Source of the DNA: JBQSUQ01 sp052384575
Lineage (GTDB): Bacteria > Pseudomonadota > Gammaproteobacteria > Enterobacterales > Pasteurellaceae
Length of the DNA stretch: 64,000 bases
Assembly (NCBI GenBank): GCA_052384575.1
Contig: JBQSUQ010000015.1
Direction: 5' to 3' (one strand)
Positions 8,040 through 17,747 of this stretch are shown piece after piece (positions within the stretch are counted from its first letter, which is position 1; the number at the start of each line of letters is the position of its first letter). The notes beneath the pieces are model-generated. The model was not told the origin of the DNA and did no database searches. It saw only the letters and a program-made list of their open reading frames with translations. A program made the translations under genes and the position numbers.

Positions 8040-9818
8040 ATGTTTTGGATTAAAAATGGCAGACAATATCGAGAACAGACCTCGCAAAAAATTTCGTGGG
8101 GGCATTGGTTTGCTTTTTTTAATATTCTATGGGCAATCATCATTGGCTCTCGATACGCTTTCTTAATTGATTGGCCTCATACTCTATTAGGCAGATCCTA
8201 TTTCTTCGTCAGCCTACTTGGCCATTTCAGTTTCATCTGTTTTGCTGCCTATTTACTATTAATTTTCCCACTGAGTTTTATCATTAAAAATGAACGCACT
8301 TTTCGTGGCGTAACTGTGATTATTGCAACTATTGGTAGCACCTTATTATTAGTCGATACAGAAGTTTTCTCCCGCTTTAATTTACATCTCTCCAGTGTCG
8401 TATGGAATTTGTTAGTGAATCCAGAAAATGGTGAGTTATCAAGAGATTGGCAAATTTTCTTTGCTCCAATGCCGTTGATGCTATTGGCACAAATGCTGTT
8501 TTCACGCTGGTCTTGGTATAAATTACGTAGCCTAGAGCGCCAAAAATGGTTACGCCCAGTAGGGATTTTGTTTACTTGTTTATTTGTGGCAACCCACTTA
8601 GTTTATGCATGGGCGGATGCTTATATTTATCGTCCTATCACTATGCAAAAATCAAATTTTCCGTTGTCCTATCCAATGACGGCGCGCACCTTCTTAGAAA
8701 AACATGGATTATTGGATAAAGAAGAATATGCTAATAAATTAAATCAAGAAGGACGTCCTGAAACCCCGATTATTAATTATCCGAAACAATCGCTTAGCTA
8801 TATGAAAATGGATAATTTAACCAATATTTTCATTATTACCGTATCAGGTTTACGTCAAGATGCTGTTCAAACAGAAACAATGCCATTGCTCAGCCAATTT
8901 GCTCAGCAATCTACACAATTTACTAACCATTACACAACGGGAAATACAACTAAAGCCGCAATTACTGGCTTATTCTATGGGTTAAATGCAAATTACAGCG
9001 ATAGCTTATTAAATAATAAGAAAACCTCTGTTCTCATTGATAAATTACGCCAAGAAAGCTACCAATTTGGTTTATTCTCTGCCAATAATTTTAAAGAAAG
9101 TATTTTTAAGCAGGCATTATTCAAGCCATTCAAGCTTAATAAACAAACGTTAGGCAATGAAAGTGCGGTGCAAAAATGGCAAGTTTGGTTTAAGCAAAAG
9201 CCAACTCATCAACCTTGGTTCAGTTACCTAAACTTAGATGCAACAGAAAACCTAGTAGAGAAGAATTCATCATCTGATGAAGAAAAAAACATTTATTTAC
9301 AAAAAGTTACCAAGTTAGACAAATTATTAAAGGATGTTATCAATACACTAACTGAAACAAATAGCCTAGACAATACATTATTTATTATCACAGGCGAACA
9401 AGGCTATTCCTTTGATATCAAGGATAAGGAATTAGAGAATTATTTTGCGCCTGAAATGGTAAAAGTGCCGATGATCATTCATTGGAAAGACCTCAAGCCT
9501 CAGGTTGAAAATAGATTGACCAGCCATGCTGATGTTATACCAACTTTAATGAGTCAGCTATTTGGCATTCAAAATGCGGAAACTGATTATAGCCAAGGGC
9601 ATAATCTGCTCTCACAAGAACGAGCGACAGAATGGGTATTGGCCTCCAACCACCGTTGGAATGTAATCATTACACCAAATGGAACCCAGTATCATATTGA
9701 TAACAAAGGGAATTATCAAAAATATGATCACAGTTATCAGAAAATATCTTCTGAGCGTCCACCATTAGGGCTATTCCTTGATGTATTCAAACAAAATTCT
9801 AGTTTTATCGAAAAATAA
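8040..9818 (+). CDS. yejM: Inner-membrane LPS-regulating protein YejM (PbgA/LapC)
   Basis: YejM senses lipopolysaccharide at the inner membrane and protects LpxC from FtsH/LapB-dependent degradation, coupling LPS synthesis to demand. The 592-residue protein has five N-terminal membrane helices (to about residue 205) and a periplasmic alkaline-phosphatase-like domain with FIITVSGLRQDAV, HYTTGNTTKAAITGLFYGL and FIITGEQGYSF. The usual catalytic Thr/metal residues of true sulfatases are only partly kept, as expected for this non-enzymatic family. It starts 9 bases after yejL and ends at a bidirectional terminator. Confidence 0.94.
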   Translation: MFWIKNGRQYREQTSQKISWGHWFAFFNILWAIIIGSRYAFLIDWPHTLLGRSYFFVSLLGHFSFICFAAYLLLIFPLSFIIKNERTFRGVTVIIATIGSTLLLVDTEVFSRFNLHLSSVVWNLLVNPENGELSRDWQIFFAPMPLMLLAQMLFSRWSWYKLRSLERQKWLRPVGILFTCLFVATHLVYAWADAYIYRPITMQKSNFPLSYPMTARTFLEKHGLLDKEEYANKLNQEGRPETPIINYPKQSLSYMKMDNLTNIFIITVSGLRQDAVQTETMPLLSQFAQQSTQFTNHYTTGNTTKAAITGLFYGLNANYSDSLLNNKKTSVLIDKLRQESYQFGLFSANNFKESIFKQALFKPFKLNKQTLGNESAVQKWQVWFKQKPTHQPWFSYLNLDATENLVEKNSSSDEEKNIYLQKVTKLDKLLKDVINTLTETNSLDNTLFIITGEQGYSFDIKDKELENYFAPEMVKVPMIIHWKDLKPQVENRLTSHADVIPTLMSQLFGIQNAETDYSQGHNLLSQERATEWVLASNHRWNVIITPNGTQYHIDNKGNYQKYDHSYQKISSERPPLGLFLDVFKQNSSFIEK

Positions 9819-9821
9819 AAT

Positions 9822-9845
9822 ACCGAGTATAAACTCGGTATTTTT
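9822..9845. terminator. Bidirectional terminator between yejM and pflA
   Basis: Stem ACCGAGT with ACTCGGT closes the loop ATAA. T-runs on both sides (TTTTT to the right, ATTTTATTTTT on the reverse) suit both convergent genes. Confidence 0.9.
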
Positions 9846-9848
9846 CGA

Positions 9849-10589
9849 TTAGAATTTTATATCATGACCATAACTTTCTAAAATTTGCTTAATATGTTCT
9901 AAGCTTTCTCTAGTTGGTGGTGCCACATCTTCTAGCTCATAATCTAAACCTAAGGTTTTCCATTTATGTGCACCTAAACGATGATAAGGTAATAATTCCA
10001 CTTTTTCGATATTCGTCATACCTTCAATAAATTTGCCTAACAAATGAATATCTTCATCCGCGTCAGTATGACCTGGAACAACAACATAGCGAATCCACGT
10101 GCGTTGATTACGTTTATGTAAATATTTAGCAAATTCAAGTGTACGCTTATTAGGTACCCCAATTAAATTCTGATGGATTTTGTCATTTAATTGTTTTAAA
10201 TCCAACAACACTAAATCTGTGACATCTAATAATTCATCAATAACTGGCGTATAAGCACGCACAAAACCATTGGTATCTAAACAAGTATTAATACCTTCCG
10301 CTTTACAAGATCTGAACCAATCACGCACAAATTCAGCTTGCAAAATCGCTTCTCCACCCGACGCTGTTACACCGCCACCAGTCGCGTTCATAAAATGCTT
10401 GTAAGTCACCACTTCTTTCATTAATTCATCAACACTGATTTCTCGACCACCATCAAGATCCCAAGTATCGCGGTTATGGCAATATTTACAACGCATTAAA
10501 CAGCCTTGCATAAATAGGATAAAACGAATCCCTGGACCATCAACGGTACCGCAGGACTCAAATGAGTGAATACGCCCTAAAACAGACAT
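9849..10589 (-). CDS. pflA: Pyruvate formate-lyase 1-activating enzyme PflA
   Basis: PflA is the radical SAM enzyme that installs the glycyl radical on pyruvate formate-lyase under anaerobic conditions. The 246-residue protein has the cluster motif CLMRCKYCHNR near residue 30, preceded by SFESCGTVDGPGIRFI, both diagnostic. ATGGGVTASGGEA near 70 is the SAM-binding glycine region. Length equals that of E. coli PflA. In E. coli pflB lies directly upstream; here the upstream gene is divergent lexA, so pflA stands alone and needs its own promoter in the 189-base gap. Confidence 0.96.
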   Translation of the reverse strand: MSVLGRIHSFESCGTVDGPGIRFILFMQGCLMRCKYCHNRDTWDLDGGREISVDELMKEVVTYKHFMNATGGGVTASGGEAILQAEFVRDWFRSCKAEGINTCLDTNGFVRAYTPVIDELLDVTDLVLLDLKQLNDKIHQNLIGVPNKRTLEFAKYLHKRNQRTWIRYVVVPGHTDADEDIHLLGKFIEGMTNIEKVELLPYHRLGAHKWKTLGLDYELEDVAPPTRESLEHIKQILESYGHDIKF

Positions 10590-10703
10590 AATATTTCCTC
10601 TATCAATAACTAAAAATTTGAGTAAATTTTAACAAAGATTTATTCATATTTCAGTAAAAATCATCTATAACTGTATAAATGACAATGTTTATCCACTTTT
10701 TTA

Positions 10704-10751
10704 TTGCAACTTTCAACAGTCTGTATATAATTTCATATACAAACTGTACAG
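10704..10751 (+). promoter_or_regulatory. lexA promoter with overlapping SOS-box-like half-sites
   Basis: A -35 TTGCAA (10704-10709) and -10 TATAAT (10726-10731) are 16 bp apart. Overlapping the -10 is CTGTATATA (from 10721), one perfect LexA half-site. A second half-site, CTGTACAG, is at 10744-10751. Neither 16-bp CTGT-N8-ACAG box is complete. LexA autoregulation is well established in gammaproteobacteria; the exact operator here is inferred. Confidence 0.5.
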
Positions 10752-10778
10752 AAAAACAAATAAAAAAGAGGAATACCG

Positions 10779-11417
10779 ATGAAAGTATTGAGTAAGAGCT
10801 TAACCGCTCGTCAACAGCAAGTATATGATTTTCTTAAACATCATATTGAAACCGCAGGCGTTCCCCCGACTCGAGCTGAAATTTCCCAAGAATTAGGATT
10901 TCGTTCTCCTAATGCCGCGGAAGAACATTTAAAAGCCCTTGCGCGTAAAGGGGCAATTGAGATGGTGCCTGGTATGTCTCGAGGTATTCGCTTATTATTA
11001 TCCTCACCAGAACAAGAAGAGGAATATGAAGGTTTACCACTTATTGGTCGCGTTGCTGCGGGTGAACCAATTTTGGCAGAGCAACATATTGAAGGCACCT
11101 ATAAAGTGGATCCTGAAATGTTTAAACCACAGGCTGATTTCTTATTAAAAGTTGATGGCCAATCAATGAAAGATATTGGTATTCTGGATGGCGATTTACT
11201 TGCGGTACACAGCACCAAAGATGTGCGTAATGGACAAGTCATTGTGGCAAGAATTGAAGATGAGGTTACCGTAAAACGTTTAGAACGCAAAGGCGATATT
11301 GTTTATCTCCATGCAGAGAATGAAGAGTTTGAACCTATCGTTGTGAATTTACGTGAAGAAGTATTTGAAGTTGAAGGCATTGCAGTAGGTATTATCCGCA
11401 ACAATGCTTGGATGTAA
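10779..11417 (+). CDS. lexA: SOS repressor LexA
   Basis: LexA represses SOS genes and self-cleaves when RecA filaments form. The 212-residue protein has an N-terminal winged helix (LTARQQQVYDFLKHH, PPTRAEISQELGFRSPNAAEEHLKALARKG). The cleavage site is Ala94-Gly95 in RVAAGEPILAEQH and the serine-lysine dyad is Ser129 (DGQSMKD) and Lys166 (VTVKRLE). It has a strong RBS (AAAGAGGAA). It is divergent from pflA and ends at a USS-pair terminator. The four extra N-terminal residues relative to E. coli look genuine because no other start with an RBS is near. Confidence 0.96.
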   Translation: MKVLSKSLTARQQQVYDFLKHHIETAGVPPTRAEISQELGFRSPNAAEEHLKALARKGAIEMVPGMSRGIRLLLSSPEQEEEYEGLPLIGRVAAGEPILAEQHIEGTYKVDPEMFKPQADFLLKVDGQSMKDIGILDGDLLAVHSTKDVRNGQVIVARIEDEVTVKRLERKGDIVYLHAENEEFEPIVVNLREEVFEVEGIAVGIIRNNAWM

Positions 11418-11424
11418 AAATAAC

Positions 11425-11457
11425 AAAAAAGTGCGGTATTTTCCACCGCACTTTTTT
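11425..11457. terminator. Terminator made of an inverted USS pair (lexA/menD)
   Basis: Two copies of AAGTGCGGT in inverted orientation, flanked by A and T runs, make a 13-bp stem with the loop ATTTTCC. It works for lexA on the plus strand and menD on the minus strand. Such paired uptake sequences are a known Pasteurellaceae terminator type. Confidence 0.9.
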
Positions 11458-11469
11458 ATTCAACACGAA

Positions 11470-13185
11470 TCAAGAATTGGTACCAATCATTGCATCTCGA
11501 ATTTGTTCGAGTAAATATTTATACAAATTGCTCCCATCATTTGGACTGACTTTTATCTCAATAACCGTCGTTTCTTTACGAGAATAGGCTTGTTTTAGTA
11601 CCGAACTAAGATCCGCCCATGTATAAGGTCTCGCATATTTCAAATCAAACATGGCTGCTGCCTGTGAAAATTCTGCTTGATGAGGTAATCGATAGAAAGC
11701 ATTTTTCACTTGGTTATCGACTGGTAGCATATCAAAAATCGCCCCGCCATTATTATTAATCACAAAAATAATGGTTGGTTGAGAGACTTTCTTAAATAAT
11801 GCCAACGAATTAATATCATAAAGCGCAGATAAATCCCCTAATAAAATCGCCATAGGTTGATTTGAACCAATACCCACGCCAGCAGCCGTAGCTAACAGTC
11901 CATCAATGCCACTAGCACCACGATTGGTATAAACAGGATAATTATTGGTTAATTTGGCTAAAGCATCCACCAAACGAACAAATAAGCTATTGCCTAAGAA
12001 TAACGTACAATTCTTCGGTAAAATACGATCGATATGATGTGCCAATGAGGCTTCATTCAATCCGCCACCAACCGCTTGCTCAATAAATCCTGCGCAAAAA
12101 TTAGATAATGCTAAAGGCTCAACCAACCAAGCTTTCTGGCGTAATGGCGGATGGGCACGTAACCAATGATGTGGTTTTACATGATAACGAGTCTGTTGAT
12201 GATGTTCAGGATCTAAACGTTGATCGCTTTCATCCACAACCCAATATTCGCCTTTAAAACTCGCCAAAAATTGATTAATGCGTTTGCTCACGAAACGCGT
12301 GCCAAATTGGATGACGATATCTGCTTGTAATAATTTATCGCGTACGATTTTATTCGCCAACCAAATATCAGCATAAGGCAGACTTGGTTCCACATTTGAT
12401 TGAATATCAGTAATCAGCACCCAGCCTAACGTATCCGCCCATTGTTTCATCCCCATAGCTTGTCGCTGTGTTAGCTGTCCAACCACAACAATCCCACGCT
12501 TAGTGCGCCAATCATCCCAATGTTCATGCGTCATCACTTCATGTTGCGCATTTTGATGATTTGCCCAAGTGCTCGTTTTAGAAAGCCAACGTTGCACAGG
12601 CGCGAGCCAAGGATGGCGATCTATTTCCTCTACTTGAGCATCATACAAAGGCTCAGCGAAAGGCACATTAATATGAACAACACCCGGTTTTTGATTTTGT
12701 TGGAAACAAACTTGATCCAAACTCGACACCAACCATTTCACTGGGTATTCTTGGCTAGGACGCGGCAAGTTCAAGGTTGCCACAGGATAATGAGAGAACA
12801 TATTTTCCTGTAAAATCGCTTGATTTGCACCGCACTCTAATAATTCAATTGGACGATCTGCCGTTAATATCATTAGTTTCACACCGGTTTGGCGCGCTTC
12901 AATAATCGCTGGATACAAATTCGCTGCTGCGGTACCAGACGTAACAATAACCGCCACTGGCGATGAAGTGGATTTCGCTAAACCCAATGCAAAAAAGCCT
13001 AAACCACGTTCATCAAAATGCGTATGGCAATGCGCTTTCCCTTGTTCTTGTAAACGCACTGCTTCTAAAGTTAAAGGCGTTGAACGAGAACCCGGCGCAA
13101 TACAAATATGCTCTACACCGAAACGTATCAGGCTTTCCAAAATCACTTTTGACCAACAACGGTTGAAGGTACTTACTGATGACAT
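11470..13185 (-). CDS. menD: SEPHCHC synthase MenD
   Basis: MenD is the ThDP-dependent enzyme that joins 2-oxoglutarate to isochorismate in menaquinone synthesis. With the ATG at 13183-13185 it has 571 residues; the GGAG ribosome site lies just upstream, within the TTG-started longer frame. Visible motifs are CIAPGSRSTPLTL (residue 30 region), the ThDP-binding GLLATAAGVGIG and the magnesium segment LLGDLSALYDINSL. It follows menF by 43 bases. The next genes of the E. coli cluster (menH, menB, menC, menE) are not here; a terminator follows. Confidence 0.95.
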   Translation of the reverse strand: MSSVSTFNRCWSKVILESLIRFGVEHICIAPGSRSTPLTLEAVRLQEQGKAHCHTHFDERGLGFFALGLAKSTSSPVAVIVTSGTAAANLYPAIIEARQTGVKLMILTADRPIELLECGANQAILQENMFSHYPVATLNLPRPSQEYPVKWLVSSLDQVCFQQNQKPGVVHINVPFAEPLYDAQVEEIDRHPWLAPVQRWLSKTSTWANHQNAQHEVMTHEHWDDWRTKRGIVVVGQLTQRQAMGMKQWADTLGWVLITDIQSNVEPSLPYADIWLANKIVRDKLLQADIVIQFGTRFVSKRINQFLASFKGEYWVVDESDQRLDPEHHQQTRYHVKPHHWLRAHPPLRQKAWLVEPLALSNFCAGFIEQAVGGGLNEASLAHHIDRILPKNCTLFLGNSLFVRLVDALAKLTNNYPVYTNRGASGIDGLLATAAGVGIGSNQPMAILLGDLSALYDINSLALFKKVSQPTIIFVINNNGGAIFDMLPVDNQVKNAFYRLPHQAEFSQAAAMFDLKYARPYTWADLSSVLKQAYSRKETTVIEIKVSPNDGSNLYKYLLEQIRDAMIGTNS

Positions 13186-13228
13186 ATTGCTCTCCAATTT
13201 CTTGAAGGCAGCCTTAAGCTGCCCTCTA

Positions 13229-14509
13229 TTATTCTTTTTCTACCGCTAACAAGCTGACCAAACCTGAAGCTTTTCTTTCAATTTCGTTCCATTCTAACAA
13301 GGGAACCGACCCCGCCACAATGCCAGCGCCCGCAAAAACGCGAATTTTATTTTGTTCAATAAATGCGGACCGAATGGTGACACAAAACTCAGATTGTAAC
13401 TGGCTCATTACGCCAAGCGTGCCTGCATACCAACTGCGGTCAAAATTTTCTGTTTTTTGTAAAAATTGCACCGCACTTTGTTGTGGCAATCCCGATACTG
13501 CTGCGGTAGGATGTATTGCAGTTAAACAAGCGACATCACTGAAATCAGACTTTAATTGCCCTTGAATGGCACGTCGTAAATGTTGAACTCGGCGTAAGCG
13601 TTTCACTTCCACAGGTGCAACATGAATATCCTCAACATAATTTGCCAAGTTATCGCAAATATCTTTCACCACTAATAAATTTTCATGATCATTTTTAGGA
13701 TCATTCAGTAACCAATCGGCTTGTTGCTGAGTTTGAAGCGGATCTTCACTCACCATCGCCGTCCCTGCCAATGCTTCAGTATTCAGTTCTGTACCATGAC
13801 GTTGGTATAAACGCTCTGGAGTTGATCCCACAAAACTTTGATGCTCATCGAGTGCCAATAAAAAATGATAACAACCGGTATTTTGTTGCTCACTTTCTGC
13901 AATAAAATCTTTTGCATCAAGAGGTTGAACAGTTTCAAATTGATTTTCATTTGCCAGCACAACTTTAGTAAAAGTGCCTTTTTCAATCTCATCTAATGCC
14001 TGTTCGACCCAATGACACCAAGTTTGTTGATTCGCTTTTTGCCCTATCCAGCGGACTTTTTGTTGGATAGGCTCAAGTGCGGTGAATTTTGCGATATTTT
14101 TTAGTGCTGTCAATGCGGCTTCTTGTTCTGCCACAATATTTTTTTCATTATCAATATATAAAGTAGCGATAACTTTATCGCCCTCTTGTGTTAACACAAG
14201 TCTCGGCAACCAGAAATTCACTTGTTTATCAAAGGTTAGGCCGCCAACTAATTGCAAATTTTGTGCTTGCACAAAGGCTTGTGCAGATTTCTCATCAAAA
14301 AATGACCGCACTTTTCCAATAGTCGCCATGCGCAATGCGGATTGGCGGAAATTCAAATAAAACTGTGGATACAAGGATTGCGCTTTCAACCAAGATAATA
14401 AGTGCGCTGACATTTGACATTCCGATTGGAATTGCGTCACACCACTGGTAGTTTGTTGAAATTGATGATCCTTAAGCTGTGCAATTAAGCTCGAACACAA
14501 ATTTTCCAT
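13229..14509 (-). CDS. menF: Isochorismate synthase MenF
   Basis: MenF converts chorismate to isochorismate, the entry step to menaquinone. The 426-residue protein has the chorismate-binding core: FTKVVLANEN near 205, FVGSTPERLYQR near 243, LNTEALAGTA near 260 and the C-terminal RSWYAGTLG and VFAGAGIVAGS, which carry magnesium and substrate residues. Length is normal. It heads a two-gene menF-menD transcript. The USS core occurs three times within or just beside the gene. Confidence 0.95.
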   Translation of the reverse strand: MENLCSSLIAQLKDHQFQQTTSGVTQFQSECQMSAHLLSWLKAQSLYPQFYLNFRQSALRMATIGKVRSFFDEKSAQAFVQAQNLQLVGGLTFDKQVNFWLPRLVLTQEGDKVIATLYIDNEKNIVAEQEAALTALKNIAKFTALEPIQQKVRWIGQKANQQTWCHWVEQALDEIEKGTFTKVVLANENQFETVQPLDAKDFIAESEQQNTGCYHFLLALDEHQSFVGSTPERLYQRHGTELNTEALAGTAMVSEDPLQTQQQADWLLNDPKNDHENLLVVKDICDNLANYVEDIHVAPVEVKRLRRVQHLRRAIQGQLKSDFSDVACLTAIHPTAAVSGLPQQSAVQFLQKTENFDRSWYAGTLGVMSQLQSEFCVTIRSAFIEQNKIRVFAGAGIVAGSVPLLEWNEIERKASGLVSLLAVEKE

Positions 14510-14646
14510 TGAATTTTATATAAAAATGATGAATTAAAATGAAATTATTTTAACCCAAATAAAAAAATTTTTTTAGTAAATCTTTTATTCTCTTAAAAAT
14601 CGGGGTAAAGTGCGGTTATGTTTTTTCTATTTTCTGAGGACGATGT

Positions 14647-15861
14647 ATGGAGTTTTTCCCAAAATCTGACAAATTAGAACACGTTTGCTATGACATTCGT
14701 GGGCCGGTACATAAAGAAGCCCTACGCCTTGAAGAAGAAGGGCATAAAATCTTAAAACTCAACATCGGTAATCCTGCCCCATTTGGCTTTGAAGCCCCTG
14801 ATGAAGTGCTTGTGGATATTTTGCGCAACTTACCTTCTGCACAAGGCTATTGTGATTCAAAAGGTATTTATTCTGCACGCAAAGCGATTGTGCAATATTA
14901 CCAATCTAAAAATATTCGCGGTGCGACGGTTAATGATGTGTATATTGGCAATGGCGTCTCTGAATTAATAACCATGTCATTGCAAGCATTGTTAAATAAT
15001 GGCGATGAAGTCTTAATTCCTATGCCTGATTATCCATTATGGACAGCGGCAGCGACTTTAGCAGGCGGTAAAGCAGTTCACTATCTTTGTGATGAATCAT
15101 CCGATTGGTTCCCAGATGTAGAAGATATTAAAAGTAAAATCACTTCTCGTACAAAAGCAATCGTGGTAATTAATCCCAATAACCCAACGGGAGCGGTTTA
15201 CAGCAAACAAGTATTACAAGACATCGTTGAAGTTGCTCGTCAACATGGGTTAATTATTTTTGCTGATGAAATTTACGACAAAATTTTATACGATGGCTCA
15301 GAACATCATCATCTTGCGGCATTAGCGCCTGATTTATTAACTATTACGTTTAATGGATTATCAAAAGCCTATCGTGTTGCCGGTTTCCGCCAAGGTTGGA
15401 TGATTTTGAATGGTCCAAAAAATCATGCAAAAGGTTATATTGAAGGTTTAGATATGCTGGCTTCGATGCGTTTATGTGCGAACCATCCAATGCAACATGC
15501 CATTCAAACAGCATTAGGCGGCTATCAAAGCATTAATGAATTTATTTTGCCAGGTGGACGTTTATTGGAGCAACGAGATAAAGCCTTTGAATTGATTAAT
15601 CAAATCCCAGGTGTAAGCTGTGTGAAACCCAAAGGTGCGCTTTATATGTTCCCTAAACTTGATGTAAAAAAATTCAATATCTATGATGATGAAAAAATGG
15701 TATTAGATTTATTACGTCAAGAAAAAGTCTTATTAGTGCATGGACGCGGATTTAACTGGCATAGCCCAGATCATTTCCGTATTGTGACCTTACCACATAT
15801 TTCTACCATAGAAGAGGCGCTAAACAAACTCGCCAGATTCTTAGAAAATTATCGTCAATAA
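14647..15861 (+). CDS. alaA: Glutamate-pyruvate aminotransferase AlaA
   Basis: AlaA (YfbQ) is a PLP-dependent class I aminotransferase that makes alanine from pyruvate and glutamate. The 404-residue product starts MEFFPKSDKLEHVCYDIRGP, highly specific for AlaA. It has the NPNNPTGAVYS segment near 175 and the PLP lysine in FNGLSKAYRVAGFRQGW near 240. Length matches E. coli (405). It has a good RBS (TGAGGACG) and is monocistronic, ending at a shared terminator with proC. Confidence 0.95.
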   Translation: MEFFPKSDKLEHVCYDIRGPVHKEALRLEEEGHKILKLNIGNPAPFGFEAPDEVLVDILRNLPSAQGYCDSKGIYSARKAIVQYYQSKNIRGATVNDVYIGNGVSELITMSLQALLNNGDEVLIPMPDYPLWTAAATLAGGKAVHYLCDESSDWFPDVEDIKSKITSRTKAIVVINPNNPTGAVYSKQVLQDIVEVARQHGLIIFADEIYDKILYDGSEHHHLAALAPDLLTITFNGLSKAYRVAGFRQGWMILNGPKNHAKGYIEGLDMLASMRLCANHPMQHAIQTALGGYQSINEFILPGGRLLEQRDKAFELINQIPGVSCVKPKGALYMFPKLDVKKFNIYDDEKMVLDLLRQEKVLLVHGRGFNWHSPDHFRIVTLPHISTIEEALNKLARFLENYRQ

Positions 15862-15865
15862 AAAG

Positions 15866-15888
15866 AAAGGCACCAGAAGGTGCCTTTT
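15866..15888. terminator. Bidirectional terminator between alaA and proC
   Basis: A 9-bp stem AAAGGCACC with GGTGCCTTT closes the loop AGAA, with T-rich tails on both strands. Confidence 0.88.
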
Positions 15889-15899
15889 GTTTACTTAGC

Positions 15900-16715
15900 C
15901 TAAAACAATTTTTCCATTTCTTTTGAACGCGCAATGCAAGCTTGCATCGCTTGTTCAACGATTTTATCCAGTTGGTGCTGGTTAAATTCAGCAATGGCGG
16001 CAGCGGTGGTGCCACCTTTAGAGGTCACATTTTCTCTCAACTGAACTAAAGACAACTGTGGATTCTCCACCACCATCTTGGCCGCACCTAAAGCCGACTG
16101 CTGAACTAATAAACGTGCTTGTTGTTCCGTAAAATCCATATTTTGTAAAGCTTGCTGCATCGCCTGCATAAACAAGAAAAAATAAGCAGGACTCGATCCT
16201 GAAGCGGCAGTAACAATATGCATATCTTGCTCATCGTCCACCCAACAACTTTGCCCTACCGCATTCAATAAGTCCTGTGCGAACTGTTTATATTCAACCC
16301 TAGTTTGTGGCGAAGCATATAATCCTGACATACCTTCCGATACTAAAGCTGGCGTATTTGGCATAACTCGCACAATATGCTGAGCAGAAGGCAACAACGC
16401 AGTTAAACGCTGAACAGAAATCGCTGCCATAATTGAGATAATTAATTTATGCTCAACATTCAATCCGGCCAACAAAGAACAAACTTCCGCTGCTGCCTGA
16501 GGCTTCACTGCTAATACCATTACTTCTGCTTGTTCAACAGCTGTCCGATTATCAACGCTGATATTCACCCCTTTCTGTGCAAAAAATTGACGCTTTTCTT
16601 CGTTAGGATCACAAACTGTAATCAAGTTTGATGGATAACCTTTTGCCAACAAACCAAGTACAATCGCTTGTGCCATATTGCCGCCGCCAATAAAACAAAT
16701 TGATTTATATTCCAT
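15900..16715 (-). CDS. proC: Pyrroline-5-carboxylate reductase ProC
   Basis: ProC makes proline from pyrroline-5-carboxylate with NAD(P)H. Taking the ATG at 16713-16715, which has a GGGGA ribosome site, the protein has 271 residues, the usual size. The Rossmann motif CFIGGGNMAQAIVLGL opens it. Further signatures are VLAVKPQ, VRVMPNTPALVSEGM and the C-terminal LRENVTSKGGTTAAAI. The reading frame extends 15 codons further upstream (MTYNQPH) but that part lacks an RBS and does not resemble the family. proB lies far away at the right end of the window. Confidence 0.94.
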   Translation of the reverse strand: MEYKSICFIGGGNMAQAIVLGLLAKGYPSNLITVCDPNEEKRQFFAQKGVNISVDNRTAVEQAEVMVLAVKPQAAAEVCSLLAGLNVEHKLIISIMAAISVQRLTALLPSAQHIVRVMPNTPALVSEGMSGLYASPQTRVEYKQFAQDLLNAVGQSCWVDDEQDMHIVTAASGSSPAYFFLFMQAMQQALQNMDFTEQQARLLVQQSALGAAKMVVENPQLSLVQLRENVTSKGGTTAAAIAEFNQHQLDKIVEQAMQACIARSKEMEKLF

Positions 16716-16838
16716 ACTTTCCCCGTTCCTAAAAACACAATGTGGTTGATTATACGTCACTTTGATTAATTCACCATGATTTTCATAAAACTATGCTAAA
16801 ATTGACCGCACTTTCATAACATTTTATAAGGATTCTTT

Positions 16839-17744
16839 ATGTGGTTTAAAAATGCGCTTATTTACCGTTTAACTAAGCAGCTTGATTGGTCAGAACAACA
16901 TTTACAACAAGCTCTTGCCGCCCATGAATATCACCCTTGCCAACAATCAGACATGAGTAAATTTGGTTGGGCAGCACCATTAAAAACCAGCGAAGCGCTT
17001 TATTTCAACAATGGAAAACAAATATTATTAACCGCACATAAAGAAGAAAAAATATTGCCTAGCCATGTAATAAAAGCGGAATTAGATCAACGTATTAATC
17101 AAATTGAACAGCAAGAAAATCGCAAATTAAAGAAAACTGAAAAACAGGCGCTGAAAGATGATGTAGTTGCAGTGTTACTCCCTCGTGCATTTAGTAAAAA
17201 TCAATGCACTGCGATTTGGATCAACACAGAAACAAATCTTCTTTATGTGGATAGTGCTTCAACAAAACGCGCAGAGGATGCTTTGGCATTATTGCGGAAA
17301 TCCCTCGGTTCTTTGCCAGTAGTGCCATTAAGTTTCTCTAATGATCCTGCTGTTGTTATGACAAATTGGCTTAGTGAAGACAATTTACCGCCTTATTTCA
17401 CCGCACTTGAAGAAGCTGAATTAAAAGCAGCGGACAATCAAAGTGTTATTCGTTGTAAAAATCAGCCTTTAGACAGTGAAGAGATCCTTTCTCACTTGGA
17501 AAAAGGAAAATTCGTCACGAAATTATTGCTAGACTGGGATGAGCATTTAAGTGTGGTATTGTCGGAAGACGGCTGTCTAAAACGCTTAAAATTTGCCGAT
17601 CAAATTCGTGAAAAGAATGACGATATTTTAAAAGAAGATATCGCCCAACGTTTTGATGCTGACTTTTTATTAATGACCAGCGAATTAACACAACTTACAG
17701 AGAATCTATTAGACGCCTTTGGTGGTGAAAAAGAGCGCCTTTAA
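16839..17744 (+). CDS. rdgC: Recombination-associated protein RdgC
   Basis: RdgC forms a dimeric ring around double-stranded DNA and limits RecA. The 301-residue protein begins MWFKNALIYRLTKQLDWSEQ, typical of RdgC, and has the conserved KFGWAAPL, VVAVLLPRAFSKN and CTAIWINTE stretches. Length equals that of E. coli RdgC (303). It is followed 3 bases later by a methyltransferase gene on the same strand, so the two are probably co-transcribed. Confidence 0.95.
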   Translation: MWFKNALIYRLTKQLDWSEQHLQQALAAHEYHPCQQSDMSKFGWAAPLKTSEALYFNNGKQILLTAHKEEKILPSHVIKAELDQRINQIEQQENRKLKKTEKQALKDDVVAVLLPRAFSKNQCTAIWINTETNLLYVDSASTKRAEDALALLRKSLGSLPVVPLSFSNDPAVVMTNWLSEDNLPPYFTALEEAELKAADNQSVIRCKNQPLDSEEILSHLEKGKFVTKLLLDWDEHLSVVLSEDGCLKRLKFADQIREKNDDILKEDIAQRFDADFLLMTSELTQLTENLLDAFGGEKERL

Positions 17745-17747
17745 TTT